Below are positions 44,819-55,399 of a stretch of DNA of 64,000 nucleotides, in pieces (position 1 is the first letter of the stretch; each line of letters begins with the position of its first letter). Source of the DNA: Basidiobolus meristosporus CBS 931.73 (taxonomy: Eukaryota; Basidiobolomycota; Basidiobolomycetes; Basidiobolales; Basidiobolaceae). The translations under genes were made by a program, and so were the position numbers. Below the pieces are notes generated by a model. The model saw nothing but the letters and a program-made list of their open reading frames with translations. It was not told the DNA's origin and ran no database searches. The stretch is taken from contig MCFE01000398.1 of assembly GCA_002104905.1 (NCBI GenBank), forward strand, positions 17,676 to 81,675. Direction: 5' to 3'.

Positions 44819-46282
44819 ATGCTTGGTCGCTCTACCAAAGAGGCAAAAACCTCCAATGACTCCTCACAGGCCGGGTTCTCGTTCTATACTGTCATGTGCG
44901 TCTCAATCGCCTGCCTTGTCTCGTTCAACAATGGGTGGAACACTTCCGATACCAATATTATCCAATCATCCATCATCGAGTGTGAAAACCCTGACGAGAA
45001 ATTCAATGGCTTTCCAAGTTGCTTCCCTATGGGTGACTGGCTTTGGGGCTTTGCAGTAAGCAGCTTCTCCATCGGCGGCGCTATCGGGGGGCTTTCGGCC
45101 GGGTGGTCTCAAGCGAAGTTCGGACGTCGCAACTCTCTTCTATTCAACAACATTTTCTTCATCGTTGGCGCCTTGCTTCTTGGACTCTCGAAGAACAAGG
45201 GGACTTGGATTGTCGGTCGTTTCTTTACCGGGATCGGCTCAGGATTCGGAACCGTTGTTCTGCCTACGTATATCGGTGAAGTCTCCACCACCAGAGTCCG
45301 AGGTGCGTACGGTGCTATGACACAGCTTACCTGTGTGATTGGACAGTTGGTGACTCAGGCCGCCGGCCTCGGTCTGTCGAGCAGGGTGGGCTGGCGTATC
45401 TGCATGGCACTTACCGGAGCCATTGCCATTCTCCAACTGGTGACACTGTCCTTCATCACTGAAACGCCCCGCTACTACATTTCCAAGGATCGGATCGACG
45501 ATGCCGAAAAGTCGTTACTCAAGCTCCGCAAAGGAATGGATGTCACCAATGAACTCCAAACCATGGTGGACGCGCGTGCAGAGGCCAAGGTCAACGGAGA
45601 GCAGACATCAATCGTGGACGGGTTCAAGTTCATCATGCGTGACTCGTTGACTCGTAAACATGCCTTCATGTGCATGTTCCTTTGCGTGATCCAGCAGCTT
45701 TGCGGCATCAACGGGATCATGTACTATTCCACCTCGATCTTTACCTCCATCTACGGCAACAAAACCGCGCAGTATCTCACAGTTGGCGTCGGTGCTATCA
45801 ACCTGTTGGCGACGATCGTCACTATCCTGCTGATTGATCGAGTTGGACGAAAGTTCCTTGTGCTACTCAGTCTTGCCGGGATGGCATCCTTCAATGTCCT
45901 GATGATCATTGGTATCGAGTGCGACGATTCAGGCCTTGTGATTCTGGGGTTGTTCGCGTTTGTTGTGTCATTTGCACTCGGTATGGGGCCCATTCCGTTC
46001 CTGATCATTTCGGAGCTTATCCCTACCCGAGCTGTCTCCACAGTTGCATCCAGTGCCCTCGGGCTCAACTGGCTGGGCAACTTTGTGGTTGGATTCTTCT
46101 TCCCATCGTTGAAGAACACCATGCACGGGTATGTGTTCTTGATCTTCGTGGGATGCTGTATTGCCGGGTTCGTCGGGGTCCTGTTCTTCTTACCTGAGAC
46201 TAAGGGGCGTAGCATCGAGGAGATCACTGGCCACGGGAGTAACAGTGCGACTACCAACGAGCCCAAAATTAGCCAGAACTAA
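44819..46282 (+). CDS. MFS sugar (hexose-type) transporter, copy 1
   Basis: 487 residues, intronless, twelve predicted helices. Sugar-porter signatures: FGRRNSLLFNN after helix 2, ETPRYYISKDR after helix 6, QQLCGINGIMYYSTSIF in helix 7, DRVGRKFLV after helix 8 and PETKGRS at the C-end. The extracellular loop after helix 1 is fairly long (residues about 45-75) with two Cys. It most resembles GLUT-like/fungal hexose facilitators of the plasma or vacuolar membrane. The substrate is not determined. The start was chosen by the TATA box position. The last residues of the copies differ (..SQN versus ..SQH). Confidence 0.9.
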   Translation: MLGRSTKEAKTSNDSSQAGFSFYTVMCVSIACLVSFNNGWNTSDTNIIQSSIIECENPDEKFNGFPSCFPMGDWLWGFAVSSFSIGGAIGGLSAGWSQAKFGRRNSLLFNNIFFIVGALLLGLSKNKGTWIVGRFFTGIGSGFGTVVLPTYIGEVSTTRVRGAYGAMTQLTCVIGQLVTQAAGLGLSSRVGWRICMALTGAIAILQLVTLSFITETPRYYISKDRIDDAEKSLLKLRKGMDVTNELQTMVDARAEAKVNGEQTSIVDGFKFIMRDSLTRKHAFMCMFLCVIQQLCGINGIMYYSTSIFTSIYGNKTAQYLTVGVGAINLLATIVTILLIDRVGRKFLVLLSLAGMASFNVLMIIGIECDDSGLVILGLFAFVVSFALGMGPIPFLIISELIPTRAVSTVASSALGLNWLGNFVVGFFFPSLKNTMHGYVFLIFVGCCIAGFVGVLFFLPETKGRSIEEITGHGSNSATTNEPKISQN

Positions 46283-47023
46283 GCTGACGAGCGAGATGTA
46301 AAGTTTAAGCAAAATATGTATTATAACAAGAATAAATAGTTATCAACTTCACACGTGGATTTTGTGGCTCATAATGAACGTTGTTGGTTCCAAAGAATTG
46401 GATTCTAGCTTTAAACTTGTTGCTTTTTATGGCCGAAGATTCATTGTTCAGTAAGTAATCTTGAATTTGAAATTCTCCCATCAGAGTGGTTTCTACATTA
46501 TTTCATGGGCCAACCGGTCACTTTACACAAATGTAAGAGTATTATTGAAAACTCCAGCACAGGCATGTATCGTACATGCTTAGGCTCATATTCGTAAACA
46601 CTAAGCACACAATACCTAATTCAGTTTCTTGTCCTCGTTGAACTTCTGATAGCTATGCCAAGTAACAAACCATTCTGAAACCGAAACCGAAACTGCCACT
46701 ATCTGAGCTAAATAATGCTTGTCAGTCGCACCGGATTTTTTGGGGATTATCACCCACGTGACCTAGGTATCTCTATCCAATGAAGTAGAGGCATTGCGTT
46801 ACCTTCTTCTATGGCACTGGTTCAGCCCTCAACTACTTCAAGATGACAAATCCCAATAGCTTACTTCCCACCAACTACCGACTTCGTCACCATAATCCCA
46901 TCCTCATATCAACCCACCAATGGAGAAAGATAGCACTGCATGAGCCCAGGATTTTCCGAACTATTTTCAGGGAAATAGCTAGTTGTCTTTTATTGACCGT
47001 GTTCATTGGCTTTCAGCTATATT
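46283..47023. other. Convergent intergenic region, unit 1
   Basis: Between transporter and catalase 3' ends. Similarity to unit 2 stops at about 46450, after which the two units differ. No gene is supported; the 85-codon frame at 46843-47100 overlaps the catalase and lacks a domain. Confidence 0.4.
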
Positions 47024-49636
47024 CTAAGCCTTTGTTGGGTCCATCTTCATCCGCTCCCAGAACCTTGCGGTCAAGATGGCATTCGCGAAAGGCTGGTTGA
47101 TCTTGCCGGCATTAGAATCCGTAGAGGTGATTACGCCATTGAGGTCGTTGACTCCAGAACCCTTGTTGTTGTAGGGGATACCTGATTTGTCAATGAGCTG
47201 AACTCCCTCACCTGTGGCAGCTATTGGCTTTCCATGACGATAAGCCTCGCGGATGAATTCAAGTGGCTCTGCATACGGGAACATAACACTCTGTCCAAGT
47301 AACGTCTCGACCGATTTCTTCCCTCCAGGTATGTATAGAGCATCGAAGAGGACAGAGGAGGTGGTGACGAACGTGTTGTTCACCTGCATATTGAGGTTTT
47401 GGACCTTGCCAAGATGCGGAGCCACTATGTCTGGATAGGCTCCCTTGGATTTTAGACTGTTGTACACCGACTGCACTTGTGAAGCATCCACCCCATCAGC
47501 GACAAGGATGGCCACTGTGCGAGTACGAATATTGCTTTTCGGATACTTCTCGATGGACAGGCCAGTGCTGGTGCGGTTCTTGTTTGGGTTGGTGACCTTC
47601 GTAGGTGGGGTTACGCCGATGGCGATGGCCACTCGTATGGCCAAATCGTGATCGACATTATTCAGCAATTCGATCATTCGGTCACGGATGGACTGAGACT
47701 TGGTCTTACCAAGCTCAAATCGGGCTGCATCCACTAGTTGTTGCTAAACACAGTTCAATCGTTAGTGATTAGGAATTCCTCAACCGAGTGCGCGATTACT
47801 TACCTGCTCTGCCTTCGTCAAGCTGTTGTAGAATAGTTGGGGCTGCGAGAAATAATCGAAGAAGCTTGGCGCGGTGCCCCTCACCTTCGGTCCATCCACT
47901 TTGCTGTTGTAGGACTGGAAGCCACCATCCTCTGGGGATGCCATTTGGGGGGAGTTTCCTTGCATCCTATTGGGGTAGTAAGCGACTTTCCCCTTGTTGA
48001 TGGTCGTTTGCATGAACCCATCGCGCTGATTGTTGTGAACTGCGTTGATGGGCCGGTTGATGGGGATTTGGTAGAAGTTGGCGCTTCCGTGTCTATTCAG
48101 CTGTGTGTCTAGATAGCTGAAAAGGCGACCTTGCAAGAGGGGATCATTGGTGAAATCTATTCCGGGTACGATATGTCCCAGGTGGAAGCTGACCTGCTCG
48201 GTTTCAGCGAAATAATTATCCACATTGCGATTCAGAGTCTAGCAAAAAGTTGAAATGAGTGAACCAGCCGTTTACATTGGCGCAGCAATCGCGAAGAAGT
48301 TACCATTTTCCCAATCTTGACCACTGGTACTAGGGACTCGGGGACTATCTTGGTTGGATCCAGTATGTCGAAGTCGTATTTGAACTCATCCTCTTCAGGG
48401 ATGATCTGCACACCCAGCTCCCACTCGGGATAGTCTCCGTTGTCGATGGCAGTGTATAGGTCCCTTCGGTGGAAATCGGCATCCTTACCCGCGATCTTTT
48501 GCGCTTCATCCCACACTAGGGTCGCCAGACCTTGAAGTGGCTTCCAATGCCACTTGACAAATACGGATTTGCCCTTAGGATTTACAAGACGGAAGGTGTG
48601 TACGCCGAAACCTTCCATCATACGGAGGCTAGGCATAATGTCAGTCAAAGTGCACTACGCTACTGATAGGGTGCCACTGAACAGTACCTTCGCGGAATAC
48701 CACGCCCAGAGAATGCCCACAGAACGGTGTGCAATGACTCGGGGAACTCGGAAAAGAAGTCGTAGGTTGTGTCATGGGCGGTACCAGCTTGGGGCATCTC
48801 CGTATCAGGCTCTGGTTTAGCAGCGTGGATAAGATCGGGGAATTTGATGGCATCTAATAGCAAATACTGTGAGTGGGGTGGCTGGGTTTCGACGTTGCAT
48901 CGGTGATGTACCTTGGATAAAGAACACAGGGATGTCGTTTCCAACTATACATAGAGTTAGATAGAGCAGAGAACAAACTCCAGTCAGATGCAAACTTACC
49001 TAAATCAAAGAGACCCTCCTCTGTGTAGAAACGTGTTGCGAATCCGCGCACATCTCTTACTGTATCTGCCGATCCACGTGATCCCAGCACTGTAGAAAAT
49101 CTCACAAAGACTGGGGTTTTGGTATCTGGGTTTCGCAGAAACTTGGCGGCGGTGATGTTGGAGTAATCTCCATATGGTTGAAAATAGCCATGTGCACCAA
49201 CCCCACGCGCATGAACAACGCGTTCAGGGATGCGTTCGTGATCTATCGAGATTAAATGATTAATTAATCCATTGACGAAAGCCAAGTCCCTAACGGCTAA
49301 ACCCTAACCGAAGTGCATAATCTTCTCCCGCAACTGGAAGTCCTCAAGAAGGGTGGGCCCCCGCAAGCCTGCCTTCAGACTATTGGTGTTATTGATCTAT
49401 GGCTTTGGTTAGTAAAGTCCAATGGGGAGGGTAGACGAGTAGTACTCAACCAATAGTCCAAAATTGGTGGTCTCATGTGTGTTGGCATTTCCAATGGTGT
49501 ACTCGCGAAGCTGCCTATTCTTGGCTGAACCATCAGTAGCCCCGGTGAGGCCCTTTTCAAGAGCACACATCTGAGAAAGAACCAGCGGGGCCCCGAGCAC
49601 AAGGTTGAAAAAGACGAGAAGTTTCCGATGGGTCAT
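47024..49636 (-). CDS. Secreted large-subunit catalase, copy 1
   Basis: Clade 2 catalase breaking down H2O2. Start 49636 gives a signal peptide ([22 protein letters not shown]). Seven introns are inferred. Exons supply [40 protein letters not shown] (catalytic His), [25 protein letters not shown] (catalytic Asn), [20 protein letters not shown], and [11 protein letters not shown] (heme-ligand Tyr). The C-terminal exon (47734-47024) is the DJ-1/PfpI-like domain typical of large-subunit catalases: [27 protein letters not shown]. Length is roughly 700 residues. Introns 1 and 2 start GTTGAG and GTTAGG, the others with more usual donors. This copy appears intact. Confidence 0.88.
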
Positions 49637-50259
49637 TTTATCGAGTGGAGTTTGAATGCACAACAAGAGGTCTTATATAATGGCGCCGATTGAGCTCACT
49701 CATCCATTGTGGCAACACTCTAATCCAACGAAAGCTTTTTTGATGACGACGAACATAAATATTACTAATCCCTACCTGTTTCATATGTGTTGCATCATGA
49801 TGATTCTTTCTATCAACCAACATGATTAGTTCCCCAGCGAAGTAGGAAGGTGACCTCAATGCTAATAGGTTCCCCAGATTAATTAACAAATAAGAATGGG
49901 ATATCGACTCGTGTTGAAGCTTCGTTTAATGCAAAACGTGATGAATCTTCATCGGCACTTCAATCGGTCTATTCTAATATATAGTATCCATATGTGGGGA
50001 TCGAAGTAAACTTTTGGGCTTTAATGCTGTAGGTGCCAAATATCTTAAGTGCCAAGTACCTTAAAACATTTGAAATCATTTCCTATTTGGGGGTGAGCTC
50101 GAAGATAAATATGGGTATGGTTAGAGAAAACCAAGAACACTGCTAGTGGGGGGTTTAGTTTCGTTACAGGCTCAAGCACATTATCGGATTCATCAATGTC
50201 TCACTCAGCCTGCGTTCAGTAAGAACTCCCAATAGAATATGACTTAGAAAACCTCACTC
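49637..50259. other. Intergenic between unit 1 catalase and unit 2
   Basis: The catalase upstream region. Parts recur at 40960-41200 and weakly at 59690-59880 (CTCGTGTTG..CGTTTAA), showing it is the recurring boundary between array units. Confidence 0.5.
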
Positions 50260-50299
50260 TATATATATCGGCTGCTCTAGTCATAATCCAGACTGCACA

Positions 50300-51289
50300 A
50301 TGTCCAAGCTACCATATAATAATGACCATGACACAACCAGCCCATCACAGTTCTCCTCCAACCTTCCACCTCTTCCTTACACACAACAGATAGAACCGCG
50401 TACCTCGGGTTCTTCGTGTCCCATAAACCGTCCTCCAAATGCCTACTCCCACCTCCAGTATGGTGGCTCAACTTCTTCAGGTCAACCTTCTCATCAACTG
50501 AGCCAACCCGCAGTCCACTCCAAAGAGGGCTCATATTCTTCCAGTGGTCAGGTCAACCATCCACCGCAACAAGCTGTGGTGAATGTGAGCAGCACTGGGA
50601 TGAGTAGCGCCCAGGCGCGCTCAGTCCAATCGTCTGGAAGTCAAACCCCTGCTTGCTTTTCCAGACCGCCTCAGATACAAGGGTATGCCCTAGCACCTTT
50701 CCCCTCGTTCCGAGTTCCTTGTAATGGAAGAACGTTTCAAGATGGATTCCCACAATTCTATCCTCAGCCACAGCGCCTGTCCGCCCGCGATATACATGAG
50801 GCAGACTGGCTTCAGTTCATGCAGGAGCTGTCGGATGAAGGTCGCTTAAAGGGAGGTCAAAAGGTGACTGCTTCCATTCTACCCATAGCAATGCATGTTG
50901 GGGCGACCGGGTTTCTGATATCTCGTGCAATCAAGAAAAGAATGAAGAGGGGAAATGTTGGCAAAGCAGCAGCCAAAATCGATATTTGGAACTACTGCTT
51001 TTTCAATGCTCGTGGGGTTAATATCACCCTGTTCCAAGGACCAAGAAGAGTGAGTGGACCATGCACTGGCTCCTCTTCCTCTTCCAGCAGCTCTTCAGAA
51101 GATGAAGATAGACATCCTGCTATGGGTATGAGCCGAGAATCAAGAAGAGCAGCCAAGGAAGCACGAAGAGAGGATCGACGTCGTAGAAGAGAGCAGCGGC
51201 GCCATGACAAACAGAAGAGGAGAGAACTAAAGCGAGGGGAGAAGACTGATGAGCCGTACTATCTACTTGTGGAAAGCCAACATCTTTAA
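50300..51289 (+). CDS. Conserved fungal protein of unknown function, copy 2
   Basis: 329 residues, same length and layout as the gene at 41356. It differs at 11 positions, six in the disordered Pro/Ser half and five from about residue 160 on (e.g. ITRAIEKRMKKGN versus ISRAIKKRMKRGN). No stop or frameshift, so it is likely functional. TATA box at 50260-50268. Confidence 0.82.
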   Translation: MSKLPYNNDHDTTSPSQFSSNLPPLPYTQQIEPRTSGSSCPINRPPNAYSHLQYGGSTSSGQPSHQLSQPAVHSKEGSYSSSGQVNHPPQQAVVNVSSTGMSSAQARSVQSSGSQTPACFSRPPQIQGYALAPFPSFRVPCNGRTFQDGFPQFYPQPQRLSARDIHEADWLQFMQELSDEGRLKGGQKVTASILPIAMHVGATGFLISRAIKKRMKRGNVGKAAAKIDIWNYCFFNARGVNITLFQGPRRVSGPCTGSSSSSSSSSEDEDRHPAMGMSRESRRAAKEARREDRRRRREQRRHDKQKRRELKRGEKTDEPYYLLVESQHL

Positions 51290-51444
51290 GCATAAATATT
51301 CCCTGCTGGCTACATGGAATTTGGTGATCCTCCTTGACAAAATAGTACAGTATCAATCAATATTTATTGGATGTCCTTTCAATGAAACAAATCACGTGGA
51401 TACGTAATAAATGAAAGCCAAGTAGCGAGTTGACCAAAAGCCTA

Positions 51445-52210
51445 TCAATCGGGCCATTGCTGCGGCTTGAACACGCTTTTTGCTACCAGTGAAAGTGCGA
51501 TCCACATTCTGTAAACAAATGGGATGATTGTATCAACTCTTTCAATCCAGTCATCGATTCCACACTGGCAGCCGAACTCAGCCGGACCAACAGTGAAGGG
51601 GTAGCTTTGTTGATGCTCTATATTTACAAATCACTGTCTTCTAAACTTGCTTTAGCTTATGAAATGTGAAGTACGGACAGTGGAGCTTCCAACCCCAGTC
51701 TGCAGTTCTTGAAACTTGCAATGGGGGGAGGTCTGGCAATATTACTGTATTGCCGACCTTCTCCCACTTCAGGGTGCCTGTGTTTTCCGAGTAAAACCCA
51801 AAGTCTGAGCGGAAGTGAGCAAGGATAGGGTCACATCTTTGTCGGGCTCCAACTTGAAGTATCCAGTCACCAACCACATCATTGACAGTGACACTACTTC
51901 TCCGGCTTTCTTTCTTGGCTAGAGTGTAGCAGGATTTCCAGGTAGATTTGGCGGGAGGTGAAGAAGAGCTCGTTTCCTGGAGAGCATGAAGTATTTCTGC
52001 ACCAGATACCTCAGTAGTCTTTATCCACAGCTTCTTCTCCTTCCAAGATATCCTACACAAGGTTTGCCACAAACCTTCAAGATTGGAAAGTTCTCGCCAT
52101 GCATGTGAAACAAGGCAGCATTGGCATAAGTCAGCTGCATCGAAATATTCGAACACTTCAATGATCAACTCTGGCGGAAGATGTATAGAGGTGGTCGGGG
52201 GGATGTGCAT
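51445..52210 (-). CDS. F-box protein, copy 2, altered C-terminus
   Basis: The F-box region is the same as at 43264 with a few substitutions (MHNPP to MHIPP, TTDLSG to TTEVSG). The G-run at 51723-51728 has six G, against eight at 42775-42782 in copy 1. After PDLPP the frame therefore shifts and ends at 51641 with a different tail (..LQVSRTADWGWKLHCPYFTF..). The intron site that extends copy 1 is present (51618-51674), but in this frame it does not restore the same C-terminus. The interval given reaches the old stop (51445). Probably a copy with an altered, perhaps non-functional, C-terminus. Confidence 0.65.
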
Positions 52211-52729
52211 GTTCTCGCTTGATTAAAAGTTGTTGTGGAAAAGAGCGCTTATATAGGCTGGGTAAATTCTCTGCAATTTGGCCCAGACGGAAGGTGCATA
52301 AGTTGATGCGACAGAAGGCACAGACACTAAGGGACGCTTGCTAGAATTTGCCATCACATATTCCAATTGGTCTAGTGAATAGATCCCGTTCATCTGACTA
52401 GCTTTTCTACATCTTGGCTTCTAGAAACCCAGCTACGAGAATACCCGATGAGGCGATACAAGAAATTAATTGGCTTCACTGATTGTGTGACGAACTGAGT
52501 TATGTGTATGATTGGTTGCTACGTGCTTTCAGCTATAGCTCCATCTTGATCGTTTTATCTGGTTGTCCACTCAGGCTTACCACATACTTCGATACTTGAC
52601 TGGATTGAGTGTACAACTACTTCACCCATCAGTCGCATCCCAGATGAACAACTTTACATAGTGTTCCTGAAACGCATACTTACTAGAGTGGCAATACTGA
52701 CAAGCCCTTGGACACTATGCTAATCTAGA

Positions 52730-53005
52730 TATTTGAGACTATCCTGAGCGGGAACTGGGTGCGCGTATCTTCCGCAATGAGGTGAGTTCAAATACGATTC
52801 CAACCTGCTGGCCCCAATCAAGATAGTGCTCGCCTCTCAAGTATCCGTAGCCAGAAATGTAAAAATGGTCTTTGTGAGTATTGGACTAGTATATGCAGAC
52901 TCTCATTGCTACACTTTGAACTGCAATGTCGATAACCTTTTCACTGAGACTGTACAGGCGAGTCTACATCCAAGCCATACCGTACCTAATAATACTCCCT
53001 AGCAG
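52730..53005 (+). pseudogene. Catalase exon fragment, unit 2
   Basis: The counterpart of 43780-44060 with one extra small deletion (GAGGTGAGTTC in place of GAGGGCGAGTTC) that breaks the frame further. Confirms a shared, already-dead relic. Confidence 0.7.
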
Positions 53006-53652
53006 GAGCTTATGCAAACAGAGATGAATGGGCTGAGTCAACTGCGAAGATTAGTCTGGCCATCCGAGTGTGCATTAGTTCAAGAATGATTTGCGATGCT
53101 GTGCCCCACAAGCGGTACATAATTGGACGGACGAAAGCTACAATTACCATTTAGCGGTAGTAATAATCGGTGGGCGTCTTGGATTACTGATATGGTCATG
53201 TCCATGGCTTTTTTACCCGAGTCCATATTTGGCATATTGTCCTGAAGGAGGGTGAGGTGAATCTTAAACGAAATTGGTGTTCACTTCAAACGGACTAGAA
53301 TTGGAATTTTTCTCTGATCGGTAGTGGTCGGAAAGGTTAGGCCATTTACATCATTGCCTAATTTATCGCGAATCTTGGGTTCTAGATTTCTTCTGATGCT
53401 CAGCAACTGGGTCACTCTATTCCGTTTGCCCAGGGTCCAAAGTGTGAGAGCAGTGTTGTAAAGGGTGAGGCATGAGAGTAGCAGCTGGTACTAGCCTGAG
53501 AGATAGTGGATAGCGATCATGCTGACTGTGATACTGAGCAGTTCACCTTTCGAGCCGATGGTGAATCTTCAATCACTAACTCCAGGATTCCCCGATAGTT
53601 CGATCTAGGTACCACCAGCAGCCAAAGAAAATTCACCCACCATATATGGAAA
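53006..53652. other. Upstream region of sugar transporter, unit 2
   Basis: No gene. Near-identical to 44061-44707. Confidence 0.4.
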
Positions 53653-53687
53653 GCGGGACATCCTAATTAATGATTGGAGTGTCCCGC
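53653..53687 (+). promoter_or_regulatory. Inverted repeat upstream of sugar transporter 2
   Basis: GCGGGACA..TGTCCCGC, unchanged from unit 1, followed by the same TATAAATA. Exact retention is expected from recent duplication and so adds little independent support. Confidence 0.45.
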
Positions 53688-53763
53688 AAGGCAAATCCCA
53701 GGTATAAATATCTCCATGACGCCTAACTTGCCAACCATCCACAACTACTACTCTACTACTAAA

Positions 53764-55227
53764 ATGCTTGGTCGCTCTACCAAAGAGGCAAAAACCTCCA
53801 ATGACTCCTCACAGGCCGGGTTCTCGTTCTATACTGTCATGTGTGTCTCAATTGCCTGCCTTGTCTCGTTCAACAATGGGTGGAACACTTCCGATACCAA
53901 TATTATCCAATCATCCATCATCGAGTGTGAAAACCCTGACGAGAAATTCAATGGCTTTCCAAGTTGCTTCCCTATGGGTGACTGGCTTTGGGGCTTTGCA
54001 GTAAGCAGCTTCTCCATCGGCGGCGCTATCGGGGGGCTTTCGGCCGGGTGGTCTCAAGCGAAGTTCGGACGTCGCAACTCTCTTCTATTCAACAACATTT
54101 TCTTCATCGTCGGCGCCTTGCTTCTCGGACTCTCGAAGAACAAGGGGACTTGGATTGTCGGTCGTTTCTTTACCGGGATCGGCTCAGGATTCGGAACCGT
54201 TGTTCTGCCTACGTATATCGGTGAAGTCTCCACCACCAGAGTCCGAGGTGCGTACGGTGCTATGACACAGCTTACCTGTGTGATTGGACAGTTGGTGACT
54301 CAGGCCGCCGGCCTCGGTCTGTCGAGCAGGGTGGGCTGGCGTATCTGCATGGCACTTACCGGAGCCATTGCCATTCTCCAACTGGTGACACTGTCCTTCA
54401 TCACTGAAACGCCCCGCTACTACATTTCCAAGGATCGGATCGACGATGCCGAAAAGTCGTTGCTCAAGCTCCGCAAAGGAATGGATGTCACCAATGAACT
54501 CCAAACCATGGTGGACGCGCGTGCAGCGGCCAAGGTCAACGGAGAGCAGACATCAATCGTGGACGGGTTCAAGTTCATCATGCGTGACTCGTTGACTCGT
54601 AAACATGCCTTCATGTGCATGTTCCTTTGCGTGATCCAGCAGCTTTGCGGCATCAACGGGATCATGTACTATTCCACCTCGATCTTTACCTCCATCTACG
54701 GCAACAAAACCGCGCAGTATCTCACAGTTGGCGTCGGTGCTATCAACCTGTTGGCGACGATCGTCACTATCCTGCTGATTGATCGAGTTGGACGAAAGTT
54801 CCTTGTGCTACTCAGCCTTGCCGGGATGGCATCCTTCAATGTCCTGATGATCATTGGTATCGAGTGCGACGATTCAGGCCTTGTGATTCTGGGGTTGTTC
54901 GCGTTTGTTGTGTCATTTGCACTCGGTATGGGGCCCATTCCGTTCCTGATCATTTCGGAGCTTATCCCTACGCGAGCTGTCTCCACAGTTGCATCCAGTG
55001 CCCTCGGGCTCAACTGGCTGGGCAACTTTGTGGTTGGGTTCTTCTTCCCATCGTTGAAGAACACCATGCACGGGTATGTGTTCTTGATCTTCGTGGGATG
55101 CTGTATTGCCGGGTTCGTCGGGGTCCTGTTCTTCTTACCTGAGACTAAGGGGCGTAGCATCGAGGAGATCACTGGCCACGGAAGTAACAGTGCGACTACC
55201 AACGAGCCCAAAATTAGCCAGCACTAA
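53764..55227 (+). CDS. MFS sugar (hexose-type) transporter, copy 2
   Basis: 487 residues with all sugar-porter motifs. Only two residues differ from copy 1 (ARAEAKV to ARAAAKV and final Asn to His), although there are scattered silent changes. The contrast with 11 changes in the neighbouring 329-residue protein suggests purifying selection or recent gene conversion. Same start logic as copy 1. Confidence 0.9.
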   Translation: MLGRSTKEAKTSNDSSQAGFSFYTVMCVSIACLVSFNNGWNTSDTNIIQSSIIECENPDEKFNGFPSCFPMGDWLWGFAVSSFSIGGAIGGLSAGWSQAKFGRRNSLLFNNIFFIVGALLLGLSKNKGTWIVGRFFTGIGSGFGTVVLPTYIGEVSTTRVRGAYGAMTQLTCVIGQLVTQAAGLGLSSRVGWRICMALTGAIAILQLVTLSFITETPRYYISKDRIDDAEKSLLKLRKGMDVTNELQTMVDARAAAKVNGEQTSIVDGFKFIMRDSLTRKHAFMCMFLCVIQQLCGINGIMYYSTSIFTSIYGNKTAQYLTVGVGAINLLATIVTILLIDRVGRKFLVLLSLAGMASFNVLMIIGIECDDSGLVILGLFAFVVSFALGMGPIPFLIISELIPTRAVSTVASSALGLNWLGNFVVGFFFPSLKNTMHGYVFLIFVGCCIAGFVGVLFFLPETKGRSIEEITGHGSNSATTNEPKISQH

Positions 55228-55399
55228 GCTGACGAGCGAGATGTAAAGTTTAAGCAAAATATGTATTATAACAAGAATAAATAGTTATCAACTTCACACG
55301 TGGAGTTTGTTGCTCATAATGAACGTTGTTGGTTCCAAAGAATTGGATTCTAGCTTTGAACTTGTTGCTTTTTATGGCCGAAGATTCATTGCTTAGTAA

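Larger units (their letters stand above)
41316..50259. repeat. Subtelomeric tandem duplication, unit 1
   Basis: About 8.94 kb, the spacing between equivalent genes in the two units (41356 vs 50300, 44819 vs 53764). Gene order is unknown Ser/Pro-rich protein (+), F-box (-), catalase fragment (+), sugar transporter (+), catalase (-). Near-identity with unit 2 runs from the TATA box of the first gene through the sugar transporter 3' flank to about 46450. Confidence 0.9.

Noticed and set aside
45751-46266. 171-codon antisense frame within the sugar transporter (also 54696-55211)
   Set aside because: Shadow frame repeated in both copies only because the genes are duplicated; no family resemblance.
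46843-47100. 85-codon plus-strand frame next to catalase copy 1
   Set aside because: Overlaps the catalase 3' end, has no domain and is not kept in unit 2.
49290-49312. CCCTAACC in catalase intron 2 as a telomere-derived insertion
   Set aside because: An 8-mer shared with the 40.8 kb relic but absent from copy 2; too short to separate from chance.
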